From contig JAAYRW010000089.1 in assembly GCA_012518555.1 (NCBI GenBank), forward strand, positions 1 through 35,644: a stretch of DNA of 35,644 nt, written 5' to 3'. The stretch is from Tissierellia bacterium (GTDB taxonomy: Bacteria > Bacillota > Clostridia > Tissierellales > Sedimentibacteraceae). Shown piece by piece: positions 15,225-22,735 of the stretch. Under the pieces are notes generated by a model. It was not told the DNA's origin. It worked only from the letters and a program-made list of their open reading frames with translations, and searched no databases. The number at the start of each line of letters is the position of its first letter. Positions within the stretch are counted from its first letter, which is position 1. Position numbers and translations under genes: made by a program.

Positions 15225-15833
15225 TTATTTATTCTTCTTATAGATTTCTTCTACCTTATCCCAGTTTACTATATTCCACCAGGAATCAATGTAGTCGTTT
15301 CTTTTGTTTTTGTATTTTAGGTAATATGCATGCTCCCATACGTCTATTCCTAAAAGAGGTATTTTCCCTTGGGAAATTGGATTATCCTGATTTGGAGTGG
15401 AAACTATACTAAGTTTTCCCTTATCCAAAACTAACCATGCCCAGCCAGAGCCAAATTGACCTAAGGCTGCCCTTTTAAAATCCTCTTTAAATTTGTCAAA
15501 GCCACCTAAGTCCTGGTCAATTTTCTTTGCTAGGTCGCCTTTTGGAGCTCCGCCTCCATTAGGTGAAAGAAATTCCCAGAAGAGGGAGTGGTTATAATGG
15601 CCGCCACCGTTGTTTCTTACGGCTGTTTTGATATTTTCCGCTACAGTATCTAATTCTTTAATTAATTCTTCTATATCTTTCTTTTGTAGGTCTTCATGAC
15701 CTTCCAAAGCCTTGTTAAGATTATCTATATAGGCTTGATGGTGTTTGGAATGATGTGTTTCCATAGTTTCTTGGTCTATATAAGGTTCTAATGCTCCGTA
15801 TGAATAATTAAGTTTTGGTAATTTAAATAACAT
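15225..15833 (-). CDS. sodA: Superoxide dismutase, Fe/Mn family, Mn-type signature
   Basis: This 202-residue enzyme converts superoxide to hydrogen peroxide and oxygen. The metal ligands are visible at H27, H82 ([11 protein letters not shown]), D164 and H168 ([13 protein letters not shown]). The GGGHYNH context and a glutamine at 149 (TPNQDNP) fit the Mn-specific or cambialistic branch rather than classic FeSOD. No signal peptide is seen, so it is cytosolic. The ATG at 15833 has AGGAGA upstream. A perfect Fur box sits 64 bp upstream of the start codon, so expression is probably tied to iron status. The gene stands alone with its own terminator, and no catalase gene is in the window. A superoxide dismutase in an obligate anaerobe points to transient oxygen exposure. 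Confidence 0.96.
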   Translation of the reverse strand: MLFKLPKLNYSYGALEPYIDQETMETHHSKHHQAYIDNLNKALEGHEDLQKKDIEELIKELDTVAENIKTAVRNNGGGHYNHSLFWEFLSPNGGGAPKGDLAKKIDQDLGGFDKFKEDFKRAALGQFGSGWAWLVLDKGKLSIVSTPNQDNPISQGKIPLLGIDVWEHAYYLKYKNKRNDYIDSWWNIVNWDKVEEIYKKNK

Positions 15834-15896
15834 ATTATCTTCTCCTATCTATATTAACTTTTATTATAAGCTAATACTTATATACCCACTTTTGCG

Positions 15897-15915
15897 ATTG
15901 ATAATCATTATCAAT
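15897..15915. promoter_or_regulatory. Fur-type operator (perfect 9-1-9 palindrome)
   Basis: ATTGATAATCATTATCAAT is a perfect inverted repeat and contains the 7-1-7 Fur core TGATAATCATTATCA known from Bacillus. It lies between sodA (minus) and the small N/Q-rich gene (plus), closer to sodA. It differs from the PerR core (TTATAATnATTATAA) by the GATAATC steps. Confidence 0.8.
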
Positions 15916-16107
15916 TAAGAAAATTAAAGAAAATTTTTAATCAGAGTAATTACTGTTAGTTCAAAGCAACATTTAACATGATAAGACAATTAAAAAAAAT
16001 TTTTGACAAAAGCCCTTTAAATTTTCCAGCTATATAAAATTATTAAAAGCAGATAATATTGTTAGCTGACACAGCAAAAACTATTATGAGAAGGATGATT
16101 AATTACA

Positions 16108-16305
16108 ATGGACAATTTTAATGCCAATCAAAATTATAATTTTTCTAACAATGTTAGACAGTTTGAATTAAATGAAGCGAAAAAAAAGATGGGTATTATT
16201 CAAGCGCAAGCACAAACTCAAATACCAACAATACAGCAGCTTAATCAGCAGCAGCTTAATCAATTAAATAATCAAAATCAGCAAGAATTTAATACTCTGT
16301 TTTGA
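16108..16305 (+). CDS. Small N/Q-rich protein of unknown function (65 aa)
   Basis: I do not recognise this protein. Of 65 residues, 14 are Asn and 15 Gln. A short central segment (about residues 17-30, RQFELNEAKKKMG) is charged and probably helical; the rest is low-complexity N/Q-rich sequence. There is no signal peptide, cysteine or membrane helix. An AAGGATGAT sequence lies upstream of the ATG at slightly long spacing. A very good terminator follows 5 nt after the stop, which supports it as a real monocistronic gene. The composition resembles gamma-type small acid-soluble spore proteins, which are Asn/Gln-rich, but the family repeat and protease site are not evident. A spore or surface role is only a guess. 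Confidence 0.6.
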   Translation: MDNFNANQNYNFSNNVRQFELNEAKKKMGIIQAQAQTQIPTIQQLNQQQLNQLNNQNQQEFNTLF

Positions 16306-16310
16306 TCAAT

Positions 16311-16334
16311 AAAAAGGGCTTTTTAGCCCTTTTT
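16311..16334 (+). terminator. Intrinsic terminator after the N/Q-rich gene
   Basis: Perfect 10-bp stem AAAAAGGGCT (16311-16320) / AGCCCTTTTT (16325-16334) with a TTTT loop; the T tract is part of the 3' arm. Confidence 0.9.
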
Positions 16335-16484
16335 ATAATGCAAGTTTTAGTGCTTGCTATTCTTTTTGTCTGTATACTTTGTTTTAGTCCAACTTTATAG
16401 ACTCAGTTGAATGAAAAAGGGGAGGGGTCTAATTTAGTTTTGCAATTGGATGTTTTTCTTTTCCAATAAAAATATTAAAATTCT

Positions 16485-16513
16485 TTGTTTTTTTGCAATA
16501 TTAGTGTTATAAT
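16485..16513 (+). promoter_or_regulatory. Sigma-A promoter for the cobUSC operon
   Basis: TTGTTT (16485-16490), 17-bp spacer, TATAAT (16508-16513). The start codon lies about 40 bp downstream, too close for a cobalamin riboswitch leader. Confidence 0.7.
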
Positions 16514-16553
16514 ATTTCTGTTAATGTTAATTAATTACTAAATGGTGGGAAAA

Positions 16554-17147
16554 ATGAGCGTGACATTTGTTATTGGCGGTTCAAGAAGTGGCAAGAGTAC
16601 ATTTGCGGAATTGAAAGCAAAAGAATATTCCGACAAAGTTTTATACATAGCGACAGCTGTAATAACTGATCAATCAATGGCTGACCGGGTAAAAAAGCAT
16701 AGGCAGCAAAGACCTGCATCTTGGCAGACCTTGGAGATGTATTCTGCTTTCAGAAACTTAATAAATAAAAATGAATTTAATAATTCTCAAGTAATACTTT
16801 TAGACTGTATTACTACAATGATAGGGAATTTCATGGTAGATAGTAAATTAGATTTTGATAACTGTAGGGTAGAGGAAGTTAATTTACTTGAGAAAAAAAT
16901 AGCCAATGAAGTTAAAGAATTAATAGATCTATCTAACCAATATAATAAAAAGCTAATAATAGTTTCAAATGAAACCGGTATGGGAGTAGTTCCACCCTAC
17001 TATATGGGTAATTACTTCAGAGATATAAGCGGAAGAATTAACAATAAAATCGGCCAAGTATCCGATTATATGTATTTTATTTTTTCCGGAATGCCAATTA
17101 AACTGAAACATAAAGGGGAAATGGTAAAATGGCCTCAGGATTTTTAA
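16554..17147 (+). CDS. cobU: Adenosylcobinamide kinase / adenosylcobinamide-phosphate guanylyltransferase
   Basis: This 197-residue bifunctional enzyme phosphorylates adenosylcobinamide and transfers GMP to give adenosylcobinamide-GDP, a late step of cobalamin assembly and salvage. The P-loop GGSRSGKS is at residues 8-15. The guanylylated histidine is H49 in RVKKHRQQRPASW, and the downstream SNETGMGVVP loop is conserved. The ATG at 16554 is chosen because GGTGGG lies 4-9 nt upstream; an in-frame ATG at 16542 would come before that site. The gene overlaps cobS by 19 nt. Confidence 0.95.
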   Translation: MSVTFVIGGSRSGKSTFAELKAKEYSDKVLYIATAVITDQSMADRVKKHRQQRPASWQTLEMYSAFRNLINKNEFNNSQVILLDCITTMIGNFMVDSKLDFDNCRVEEVNLLEKKIANEVKELIDLSNQYNKKLIIVSNETGMGVVPPYYMGNYFRDISGRINNKIGQVSDYMYFIFSGMPIKLKHKGEMVKWPQDF

Positions 17148-17860
17148 TCCTTATTTCTTTTTTCACTCGCATACCTATAGGAAAGAAAGTTGAATTTGAT
17201 GAAGAGAGTTTTATAAAAGCATTAAATCTTTATACTCTTATGGGAGCTGTAATAGGTTTGCTTTTGTGTGTTATTTATCTTATTTTTAATCACTATATAT
17301 CCTTTTTAAGAGGATTGATTTTAACTATAGCTTACATTCTTATAACGGGAGGAATCCACTTAGACGGCGCCGCAGATACTTCTGACGGCTTATTTTCCGG
17401 CCGAACAGGCGACAAAGTATTCGAAATAATGAGTGATTCCCACATAGGAGCCTTTGGGGTTATAACTTTAATATTAATAATCCTTTCTCAATTTATACTT
17501 TTCTCATATAGCTTTTTTTCAACAGTTTTTATGATGCCTGTTATAGGTAGAGGATGTACTATAGTGGCTTGTTGGAATAAAAGATACGCCAAAAAAACAA
17601 AGGGTATGGGAACAGCCTTTATAGAAAATATAGATTCGAAAGTATTATTCGCAAATTTGTTAACTATATTTATATTTTCAATAACAGTTCCTAATAGAAT
17701 AGTAATATTTACAGCAGCTTTTGCAGCAATTGCTTCGTCCTATTTCATTTCAACTTTAATAGAAGAAAAAATAGCTGGCATGACGGGGGATACATGTGGA
17801 TTTATTGCGGAAATAAGCCAAATTATTTTTATGATTTTAGTACTTTTTTTACAGGGGTAG
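17129..17860 (+). CDS. cobS: Adenosylcobinamide-GDP ribazoletransferase (cobalamin synthase)
   Basis: This 243-residue polytopic membrane enzyme joins adenosylcobinamide-GDP with alpha-ribazole to form adenosylcobalamin. The signature GGIHLDGAADTSDG is at residues 74-87; the aspartates coordinate Mg2+ and the nucleotide. The N-terminal FFTRIPIG motif and a late MTGDTCG segment are typical. About six hydrophobic helices are visible. The start lies inside the end of cobU and the stop is 2 nt before cobC, so translation is coupled along the operon. Confidence 0.95.
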   Translation: MASGFLILISFFTRIPIGKKVEFDEESFIKALNLYTLMGAVIGLLLCVIYLIFNHYISFLRGLILTIAYILITGGIHLDGAADTSDGLFSGRTGDKVFEIMSDSHIGAFGVITLILIILSQFILFSYSFFSTVFMMPVIGRGCTIVACWNKRYAKKTKGMGTAFIENIDSKVLFANLLTIFIFSITVPNRIVIFTAAFAAIASSYFISTLIEEKIAGMTGDTCGFIAEISQIIFMILVLFLQG

Positions 17861-17862
17861 TT

Positions 17863-18429
17863 ATGTTATACTTAGTTCGACATGGTCAATCAGAAGCAAA
17901 TGTTAGGAAAAGATTCAGTGGAATTACAGATGTAAAATTGTCTGATGTAGGAGCAAAGCAGGCAATAAAGGCAGGAAACAAATTAAATAATAAAACAATT
18001 TGTAAAATCTATTCTAGCCCTCTCATAAGGGCTAAAAATACAGCTGAAATAATAGCTGGCATAATAGCTTTCGATAAAAAGGACATAATTATTGAAAAGA
18101 GTTTATCAGAAGTAAATTTTGGTATTTTTGAAAATATGACTTGGGAAGAAATTGAGGAACAATATAAAGAGGAAAGTCAAAAATGGATAAAGTACAAACA
18201 TGAATATATTTTCCCTCAAGGGGAGGGTTATGAAGACATTATAAGAAGGGTTTCGCCTTTTATCGATAGTGTGCCTAGTAATTCATTAATTGTTACTCAT
18301 TTCGGAGTGATTCAATCCATACTTTTGTATCTTAATATAGTAGATAGTAGGACATTGTGGGATTATGAAATTTCAAATTGTCATATACTTGTGTTAAAAA
18401 ACAAAAAACTTAGTAAAATAATAAAATAA
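17863..18429 (+). CDS. cobC: Histidine phosphatase, probable alpha-ribazole phosphatase
   Basis: A 188-residue histidine-phosphatase-superfamily protein. The catalytic RHG is at residues 6-8 ([12 protein letters not shown]), and the second active-site histidine, H146, is in VTHFGV. In cobalamin salvage this enzyme dephosphorylates alpha-ribazole-5'-phosphate or the coenzyme-5'-phosphate. That specific role is inferred from its place directly after cobS. The ATG at 17863 is chosen because the protein then begins at the conserved MLYLVRHG and an AGGGG site overlaps the cobS stop; a longer reading from 17794 would overlap cobS by 67 nt. cobT, normally the supplier of alpha-ribazole phosphate, is not present. 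Confidence 0.82.
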   Translation: MLYLVRHGQSEANVRKRFSGITDVKLSDVGAKQAIKAGNKLNNKTICKIYSSPLIRAKNTAEIIAGIIAFDKKDIIIEKSLSEVNFGIFENMTWEEIEEQYKEESQKWIKYKHEYIFPQGEGYEDIIRRVSPFIDSVPSNSLIVTHFGVIQSILLYLNIVDSRTLWDYEISNCHILVLKNKKLSKIIK

Positions 18430-18484
18430 CTTAGTCTTAAAATCTTTAGATTTTATATATATTTTAAACTTATGGAGGAATATT

Positions 18485-19681
18485 ATGAATGTATTAGTAG
18501 TTAACTGTGGCAGCTCATCATTAAAATACCAGTTAATTAATATGAATGATGAAAGTGTCTTAGCTAAGGGATTAGTTGAAAGAATAGGAATCGAAGGAAG
18601 TGTTTTAAAACACGAAAAAGAAGGTCTAGACAAGGTAGTAATTGAAGAAACTTTGAGTGACCACAAAGATGCAATCAATTTAGTTTTGAAAACATTACTT
18701 GATGCAAACCACGGAGCAGTTAAATCATTAGATGAAATTGATGCGGTAGGACACCGAGTAGTTCATGGTGGAGAAAAGTTTGCAAATTCAGTTTTAATTA
18801 ATGATGAAGTTATTGAAGCAATGAAGGAATGTATAAGTTTGGCACCTTTACATAATCCACCAAATATAATCGGTATAGAAGCATGTAAAGAACTTTTACC
18901 GGATGTACCTATGGTAGGTGTATTCGATACGGCTTTCCATCAAACTATGGAACCTGTATCCTTCATATATCCACTACCCTACGAATATTATGAAGAAATG
19001 AAAGTAAGAAGATATGGTTTCCACGGTACATCACATAAATATGTTTCTGAAAGAGTGGCGGAGCTTACAGGTAAAAGTCTTGAAGGCACTAAGATTGTTA
19101 CATGTCACTTAGGAAACGGTGCAAGTCTTACTGCCATTAAGGACGGTAAATCTTTTGATACCAGCATGGGTATGACACCTCTTGAAGGTCTTGTAATGGG
19201 AACCAGATGTGGAGATATAGACCCTGCAATAGTGATTTATTTAATGGACAAAAAGAATCTTACTAGTGAAGAAGTTGATGAATTAATGAACAAAAAATCC
19301 GGAGTACTAGGTTTATCCGGTGTAAGTAGTGACTTTAGAGATATTGAAGGTGCGGCAGAAGAAGGAAATGAAAGAGCTCAGTTAGCTTTAGATAAATTTG
19401 CATATACAGTTAAAAAGTATATAGGTTCTTACGCTGCAGCAATGGGCGGATTAGATGTACTGGTATTTACTGCCGGTTTAGGTGAAAATTCAGCTATAGC
19501 AAGAAAAGGTGTATGTGAAGGATTAGAATTCCTCGGAGTTGAAATAGACGATGAAAAGAATAGTGTAAGAGGAAAAGAAGCTGAAGTATCAAAAGACAGC
19601 TCAAAAGTTAAAGTATTCGTTATTCCAACAAACGAAGAAATAATGATAGCAAGAGATACTAAGGAATTGGCAACTAAATAA
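18485..19681 (+). CDS. ackA: Acetate kinase
   Basis: This 398-residue enzyme transfers phosphate from acetyl phosphate to ADP, the ATP-yielding last step of acetate fermentation. The N-terminal [10 protein letters not shown] (residues 7-16) and the later [21 protein letters not shown] and GLGENSA segments are the acetate kinase hallmarks. The length is standard. The ATG at 18485 follows TGGAGGA. In many clostridia a phosphotransacetylase gene (pta) directly precedes ackA; here cobC does, so pta must lie elsewhere. There is no clear terminator after the gene. A consensus promoter starts 20 bp past its stop. Confidence 0.97.
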   Translation: MNVLVVNCGSSSLKYQLINMNDESVLAKGLVERIGIEGSVLKHEKEGLDKVVIEETLSDHKDAINLVLKTLLDANHGAVKSLDEIDAVGHRVVHGGEKFANSVLINDEVIEAMKECISLAPLHNPPNIIGIEACKELLPDVPMVGVFDTAFHQTMEPVSFIYPLPYEYYEEMKVRRYGFHGTSHKYVSERVAELTGKSLEGTKIVTCHLGNGASLTAIKDGKSFDTSMGMTPLEGLVMGTRCGDIDPAIVIYLMDKKNLTSEEVDELMNKKSGVLGLSGVSSDFRDIEGAAEEGNERAQLALDKFAYTVKKYIGSYAAAMGGLDVLVFTAGLGENSAIARKGVCEGLEFLGVEIDDEKNSVRGKEAEVSKDSSKVKVFVIPTNEEIMIARDTKELATK

Positions 19682-19700
19682 AGCTAATAAAATAAATTCC

Positions 19701-19729
19701 TTGACAAATATTTTTATTTTTCATATAAT
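19701..19729 (+). promoter_or_regulatory. Consensus sigma-A promoter for the yceD-rpmF unit
   Basis: Perfect TTGACA (19701-19706), 17-bp spacer, perfect TATAAT (19724-19729), 29 bp before the start codon. Confidence 0.88.
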
Positions 19730-19758
19730 TAACTCTGCGAATAAAAAGGGTGGTATTT

Positions 19759-20256
19759 ATGATAATTGATATAAACAAATTTTTATCATCTGATGCTTTA
19801 TCTTTAAAAATAAATGAAAATTTTGTAATTGATGATAAAGAATTTTTATCAAGAACAAATCTTAATGAGAATATAGAACTCAAAGGAGAAATATTCAAAC
19901 TAAGAGATGGGATTTCGTTTACGGGGGCGGTTATATATACATTTGAAGATGAATGTGCAAGATGCTTAAAAGAATTTGAAAATAAAATAGAAAACAAGTT
20001 CCAAGCAGCGATTGTTCCTGAAGAGGATGAAGAATCCGATGAAGTACAGTTTGTCATTAAAGATAGAACTGTAATAATGGGCGAAGCAATTAAACAGTTA
20101 ATTTATATGTCTATGCCCATGAAGACTTTATGTAGTAAAGATTGTAAAGGTTTATGCCCTACTTGCGGAGTAAATTTTAATTATGAAAAATGTCAATGCG
20201 AAAACACTTTAACAGATCCTCGTTTTGATAAATTAAAAGACCTGTTAAAAAATTAA
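19759..20256 (+). CDS. YceD-like protein (DUF177), zinc-site type
   Basis: A 165-residue cytosolic protein of the DUF177 family (YlbN in Bacillus), which is linked to rpmF and to rRNA accumulation in bacteria and plastids. Cysteines are arranged as C66-x-x-C69 in the middle and a C-terminal knot with C125, C129, C133, C136, C145 and C147, suggesting metal binding. The ATG at 19759 has AGGGTGG upstream; a GTG at 19750 in the same frame would lie within that site. The gene is 12 nt ahead of rpmF, as in most Firmicutes, under a consensus promoter. Confidence 0.88.
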   Translation: MIIDINKFLSSDALSLKINENFVIDDKEFLSRTNLNENIELKGEIFKLRDGISFTGAVIYTFEDECARCLKEFENKIENKFQAAIVPEEDEESDEVQFVIKDRTVIMGEAIKQLIYMSMPMKTLCSKDCKGLCPTCGVNFNYEKCQCENTLTDPRFDKLKDLLKN

Positions 20257-20268
20257 GGAGGTGTAGAG

Positions 20269-20448
20269 ATGGCAGTACCTAAGAGAAGAACTTCCAAAGC
20301 CAAAAGAGATTCAAGAAGAGCGGCTAATGCAAAGCTAACTGCTCCAAATACTGTAGAATGTTCACAATGTCATGAAATAAAGCTTCCTCACAGAGTATGT
20401 AAAGCTTGTGGTTATTATGACGGTAAAGAAGTAGTAGCTGTTGAATAA
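20269..20448 (+). CDS. rpmF: 50S ribosomal protein L32
   Basis: A 59-residue protein beginning [18 protein letters not shown], the standard L32 N-terminus. A zinc ribbon is formed by C31, C34, C44 and C47 ([16 protein letters not shown]). The ATG at 20269 has AAGGAGGTG upstream. It belongs to the zinc-containing type of L32. It is followed by a GAAA-tetraloop hairpin at 20460-20475 and then by a strong terminator. Confidence 0.97.
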   Translation: MAVPKRRTSKAKRDSRRAANAKLTAPNTVECSQCHEIKLPHRVCKACGYYDGKEVVAVE

Positions 20449-20459
20449 AATAGTAATAA

Positions 20460-20475
20460 ACTCTAGAAATAGAGT
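20460..20475 (+). other. Short hairpin with a GAAA tetraloop after rpmF
   Basis: Stem ACTCTA / TAGAGT closed by GAAA. No T tract follows, so it may protect the 3' end rather than terminate. Confidence 0.4.
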
Positions 20476-20488
20476 AAAGGCTAGAATA

Positions 20489-20516
20489 AAAATAGTGCTT
20501 GGCACTATTTTTTTAT
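20489..20516 (+). terminator. Intrinsic terminator between rpmF and plsX
   Basis: Perfect 10-bp stem AAAATAGTGC (20489-20498) / GCACTATTTT (20502-20511) with a TTG loop, running into TTTTTATT. Confidence 0.88.
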
Positions 20517-20576
20517 TGCAAAAGAAATATTACTAATATATACTATGCTATAAGTACATAAGAAGAAGAGGTGGAT

Positions 20577-21575
20577 ATGAAAATTGCAATTGATGCAATG
20601 GGTGGAGATAATGCACCTGTTGCTGTCGTAATGGGAAGTATACAGGCAAGAGATGAATATAACCTTAATATTATACTTTCCGGAAGAGAAATTGAAATAA
20701 AAAAGATTTTGGAAAAGAACACATCTAACTTCAATAATATCGAAATCATTAATGCTGAAGAAGTAATATCAAATGATGATAAACCTGTACTTGCCATAAG
20801 AAGGAAAAAGGATTCTTCTCTAGTAAAGGCCTTGAATGCAGTTAAGAATAAGGAAGCTGATGCCATTGTTTCAGCAGGAAGCACAGGAGCTCTATTAAGC
20901 GGTGGAACCCTTCTTATAGGTAGAATTCAAGGTATCGAAAGACCTGCAATAGGTGCTGTTATACCTACTATGAAGGGAGGATTTACACTTTTGATAGATT
21001 CCGGTGCAAATGTAGATTCTAAGCCTGAATTTTTATATGATTTTGCAATAATGGGAGATATTTATCTTAAAAAGGTTATGAATATTAAAAACCCTAAAAT
21101 AGCCTTAGCTAATATAGGTACAGAGAAAGCCAAAGGTGATAAATTAACCGTTGAAACTTATGAAATGCTGGAAAATTCAAAATTAGATATTAATTTCATC
21201 GGTAATATTGAAGCTAGAGACATACTTCAGGGGAAAACTGATATAATAGTTTGTGATGGTTTTGTGGGTAATATGTTGTTAAAAACAATGGAGGGCACTG
21301 TTTTAGAGCTTATGAAGGGATTAAAAACAGCCCTTATGTCAACTACAAGATCAAAAATAGGCGGTATCTTAATTAAACCGGCACTTAGTGATTTCAAAAG
21401 TAAATTTGATTATTCAGAACACGGAGGAGCCCCTCTATTAGGAGTTAAAGCACCTGTTATTAAAGCTCACGGTAGTTCTGATGCAAAAGCAATAAAAAAT
21501 GCAATTCGCCAAGCTAAAATTTGCTGCGAAAGCAATGTTAGTGGATTAATCGAAGAAAGTATAATGAGGAGGTGA
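20577..21575 (+). CDS. plsX: Phosphate acyltransferase PlsX (acyl-ACP:phosphate)
   Basis: This 332-residue enzyme makes acyl-phosphate from acyl-ACP, the first step of the PlsX/PlsY route to phosphatidic acid. The N-terminus [13 protein letters not shown] and the later [21 protein letters not shown] and [16 protein letters not shown] segments are characteristic. The ATG at 20577 is chosen over a GTG at 20571 because AGAGGTGG overlaps that GTG. A terminator separates it from rpmF. acpP follows after 4 nt, with no fabD/fabG/fapR genes between, unlike the common Bacillus order. Confidence 0.96.
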   Translation: MKIAIDAMGGDNAPVAVVMGSIQARDEYNLNIILSGREIEIKKILEKNTSNFNNIEIINAEEVISNDDKPVLAIRRKKDSSLVKALNAVKNKEADAIVSAGSTGALLSGGTLLIGRIQGIERPAIGAVIPTMKGGFTLLIDSGANVDSKPEFLYDFAIMGDIYLKKVMNIKNPKIALANIGTEKAKGDKLTVETYEMLENSKLDINFIGNIEARDILQGKTDIIVCDGFVGNMLLKTMEGTVLELMKGLKTALMSTTRSKIGGILIKPALSDFKSKFDYSEHGGAPLLGVKAPVIKAHGSSDAKAIKNAIRQAKICCESNVSGLIEESIMRR

Positions 21576-21579
21576 GGAT

Positions 21580-21807
21580 TTGTTTGAAAAAATTAGAGAT
21601 ATAGTTGCTGAAAAGGTTGGCGTAGCTCCAGAAGACATTTCAATGGACACTTCCTTTGCAGACGACTTAGAAGCAGATTCAATAACACTGTTTGAATTAG
21701 TAATGGCCATCGAAGACGAATTTGATATAGAAGTTGACGATGAAAGTATTGAAAAAATTGCAACAGTAGGAGATATTGTAAATTATCTTGAAGAAAACAA
21801 GAAGTAA
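21580..21807 (+). CDS. acpP: Acyl carrier protein
   Basis: A 75-residue acidic carrier protein. The phosphopantetheine attachment serine is S34 in [11 protein letters not shown]; most ACPs have DSL here, so I35 is a mild variant. The second half ([11 protein letters not shown]...TVGDIVNYL) is typical. The start codon is TTG at 21580, chosen because GGAGGTGAGG lies just upstream and no ATG is available before the conserved region. It is translated together with plsX. Confidence 0.95.
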   Translation: MFEKIRDIVAEKVGVAPEDISMDTSFADDLEADSITLFELVMAIEDEFDIEVDDESIEKIATVGDIVNYLEENKK

Positions 21808-21812
21808 AAAAG

Positions 21813-21842
21813 AGGAATACCTCTATACTGGAGGCATTCCTT
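21813..21842 (+). terminator. Imperfect terminator-like hairpin after acpP
   Basis: AGGAAT-a-CCTC (21813-21823) pairs with GAGG-c-ATTCCT (21831-21841) with one mismatch and a 7-nt loop. Only TTT follows, so termination may be partial. Confidence 0.55.
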
Positions 21843-21853
21843 TAAGTAAAGTA

Positions 21854-21944
21854 GGGGACCTTCCTCTAATGCTCACCCTCAAAAGACATCCTGCTTTAGA
21901 GCTGTATCCCCATACCTTATGGGGCACTTAAGAGGAAGGTCCCT
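21854..21944 (+). repeat. Long hairpin element A (acpP-rnc intergenic), member of a three-copy family
   Basis: A 13-bp perfect stem GGGACCTTCCTCT (21855-21867) / AGAGGAAGGTCCC (21931-21943) encloses about 63 nt. Within that lies a second hairpin CCCCATA-CCT-TATGGGG (21908-21924). The outer arms resemble those of the elements at 30117-30178 and 32361-32390. It is either a small structured RNA or a REP-like dispersed repeat; I do not recognise a named RNA family. Confidence 0.6.
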
Positions 21945-21976
21945 ATGCACCTTAATATTATAATTATTTATTATTT

Positions 21977-21993
21977 TAATGAAGACTTCATTA
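21977..21993. promoter_or_regulatory. 17-bp perfect palindrome upstream of rnc
   Basis: TAATGAAG-A-CTTCATTA is an 8-1-8 inverted repeat 35 bp before the rnc start codon. It may be an operator or a small RNA hairpin in the rnc leader. Confidence 0.4.
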
Positions 21994-22027
21994 TAGTAAT
22001 AAGCAATTATAGCCTGGAGGAAAAATT

Positions 22028-22735
22028 ATGGATGAAAAGCTAGTAGATAAATTTGAAAAAATAATAAACTACAAATTTAATAATAAAGAAATTTTAGAAA
22101 AATCCTTAACTCACAGTTCTTATTCTAATGAAGATAGATCTTATAATAAAGTAAACAACGAAAGACTAGAATTTTTAGGAGATGCCGTTCTCGGCGTTGC
22201 CGTAAGCCGTTATATCTTTGACCAATTTCCTAAATATCCAGAAGGAGATTTAACTAAACTAAGATCTCAAGTAGTTTGTGAAGATACCTTAAGTTTAGTA
22301 GCAGCAGATTTAGATTTAGGAAAATATCTATTACTAGGTAAGGGCGAAGAAGCATCCGGAGGTAGAGAAAGAAAATCTATCTTGGCCGATGCAGTAGAAG
22401 CAGTTATAGCTGCTATTTACTTAGACGGAGGCTACAAAGAGGCTGAAAAGTTTGTTTTAGAAAACTTAACAAAATATATTAAACTGGCAGTGAAAGGTAA
22501 AATAGTTACAGATTTTAAATCTTATCTACAGGAATATTACCAGGGTAAAAGTCAAAGCTGTAAAATCGGGTATATTGTAACTAAGGAAGAAGGTCCCGAC
22601 CACGAAAAGATGTTTCATGTAAATGTAGTTGTAAATAAGAAAATAGTAGGAAAGGGTTCAGGAAAAAGTAAGAAAATTGCCGAACAAAATGCAGCTAAAA
22701 ATGCACTTTATGCAGAAGGTCAGCTAAATGGATAA
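22028..22735 (+). CDS. rnc: Ribonuclease III
   Basis: This 235-residue double-strand-specific endoribonuclease processes rRNA precursors and structured mRNAs. The catalytic signature ERLEFLGDAVL is at residues 45-55, with the metal-binding glutamate/aspartate pair E48 and D52. The second acidic pair lies in LADAVEAVIAAIYLDGG. A C-terminal double-stranded RNA-binding domain runs from about residue 160 to the end (GKGSGKSKKIAEQNAAKNAL). The ATG at 22028 has TGGAGGA upstream. It overlaps the next gene by 8 nt, starting the rnc-radical SAM-smc-ftsY unit. Confidence 0.97.
   Translation: MDEKLVDKFEKIINYKFNNKEILEKSLTHSSYSNEDRSYNKVNNERLEFLGDAVLGVAVSRYIFDQFPKYPEGDLTKLRSQVVCEDTLSLVAADLDLGKYLLLGKGEEASGGRERKSILADAVEAVIAAIYLDGGYKEAEKFVLENLTKYIKLAVKGKIVTDFKSYLQEYYQGKSQSCKIGYIVTKEEGPDHEKMFHVNVVVNKKIVGKGSGKSKKIAEQNAAKNALYAEGQLNG

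Noticed and set aside
15960..16040. Consensus promoter from TTGACA (16003-16008) for the N/Q-rich gene
   Set aside because: The nearest TATATA-like -10 is 22 bp or more away, outside normal spacing, so I did not call it.
16335..16541. Cobalamin riboswitch upstream of cobU
   Set aside because: No conserved B12-box-like sequence is visible and the predicted promoter lies too close to the start codon.
19674..20057. Antisense open frame over the DUF177 gene, and similar open frames opposite smc, ffh, rbgA and rnhB
   Set aside because: They are serine/leucine-rich reverse-complement shadows of A-rich coding sequence, without ribosome binding sites or recognisable domains.
20517..20576. FapR operator upstream of plsX
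   Set aside because: Fragments such as ATTACTAAT and AAGTACATAAG resemble half-sites, but no proper inverted repeat is formed and no fapR gene is present.
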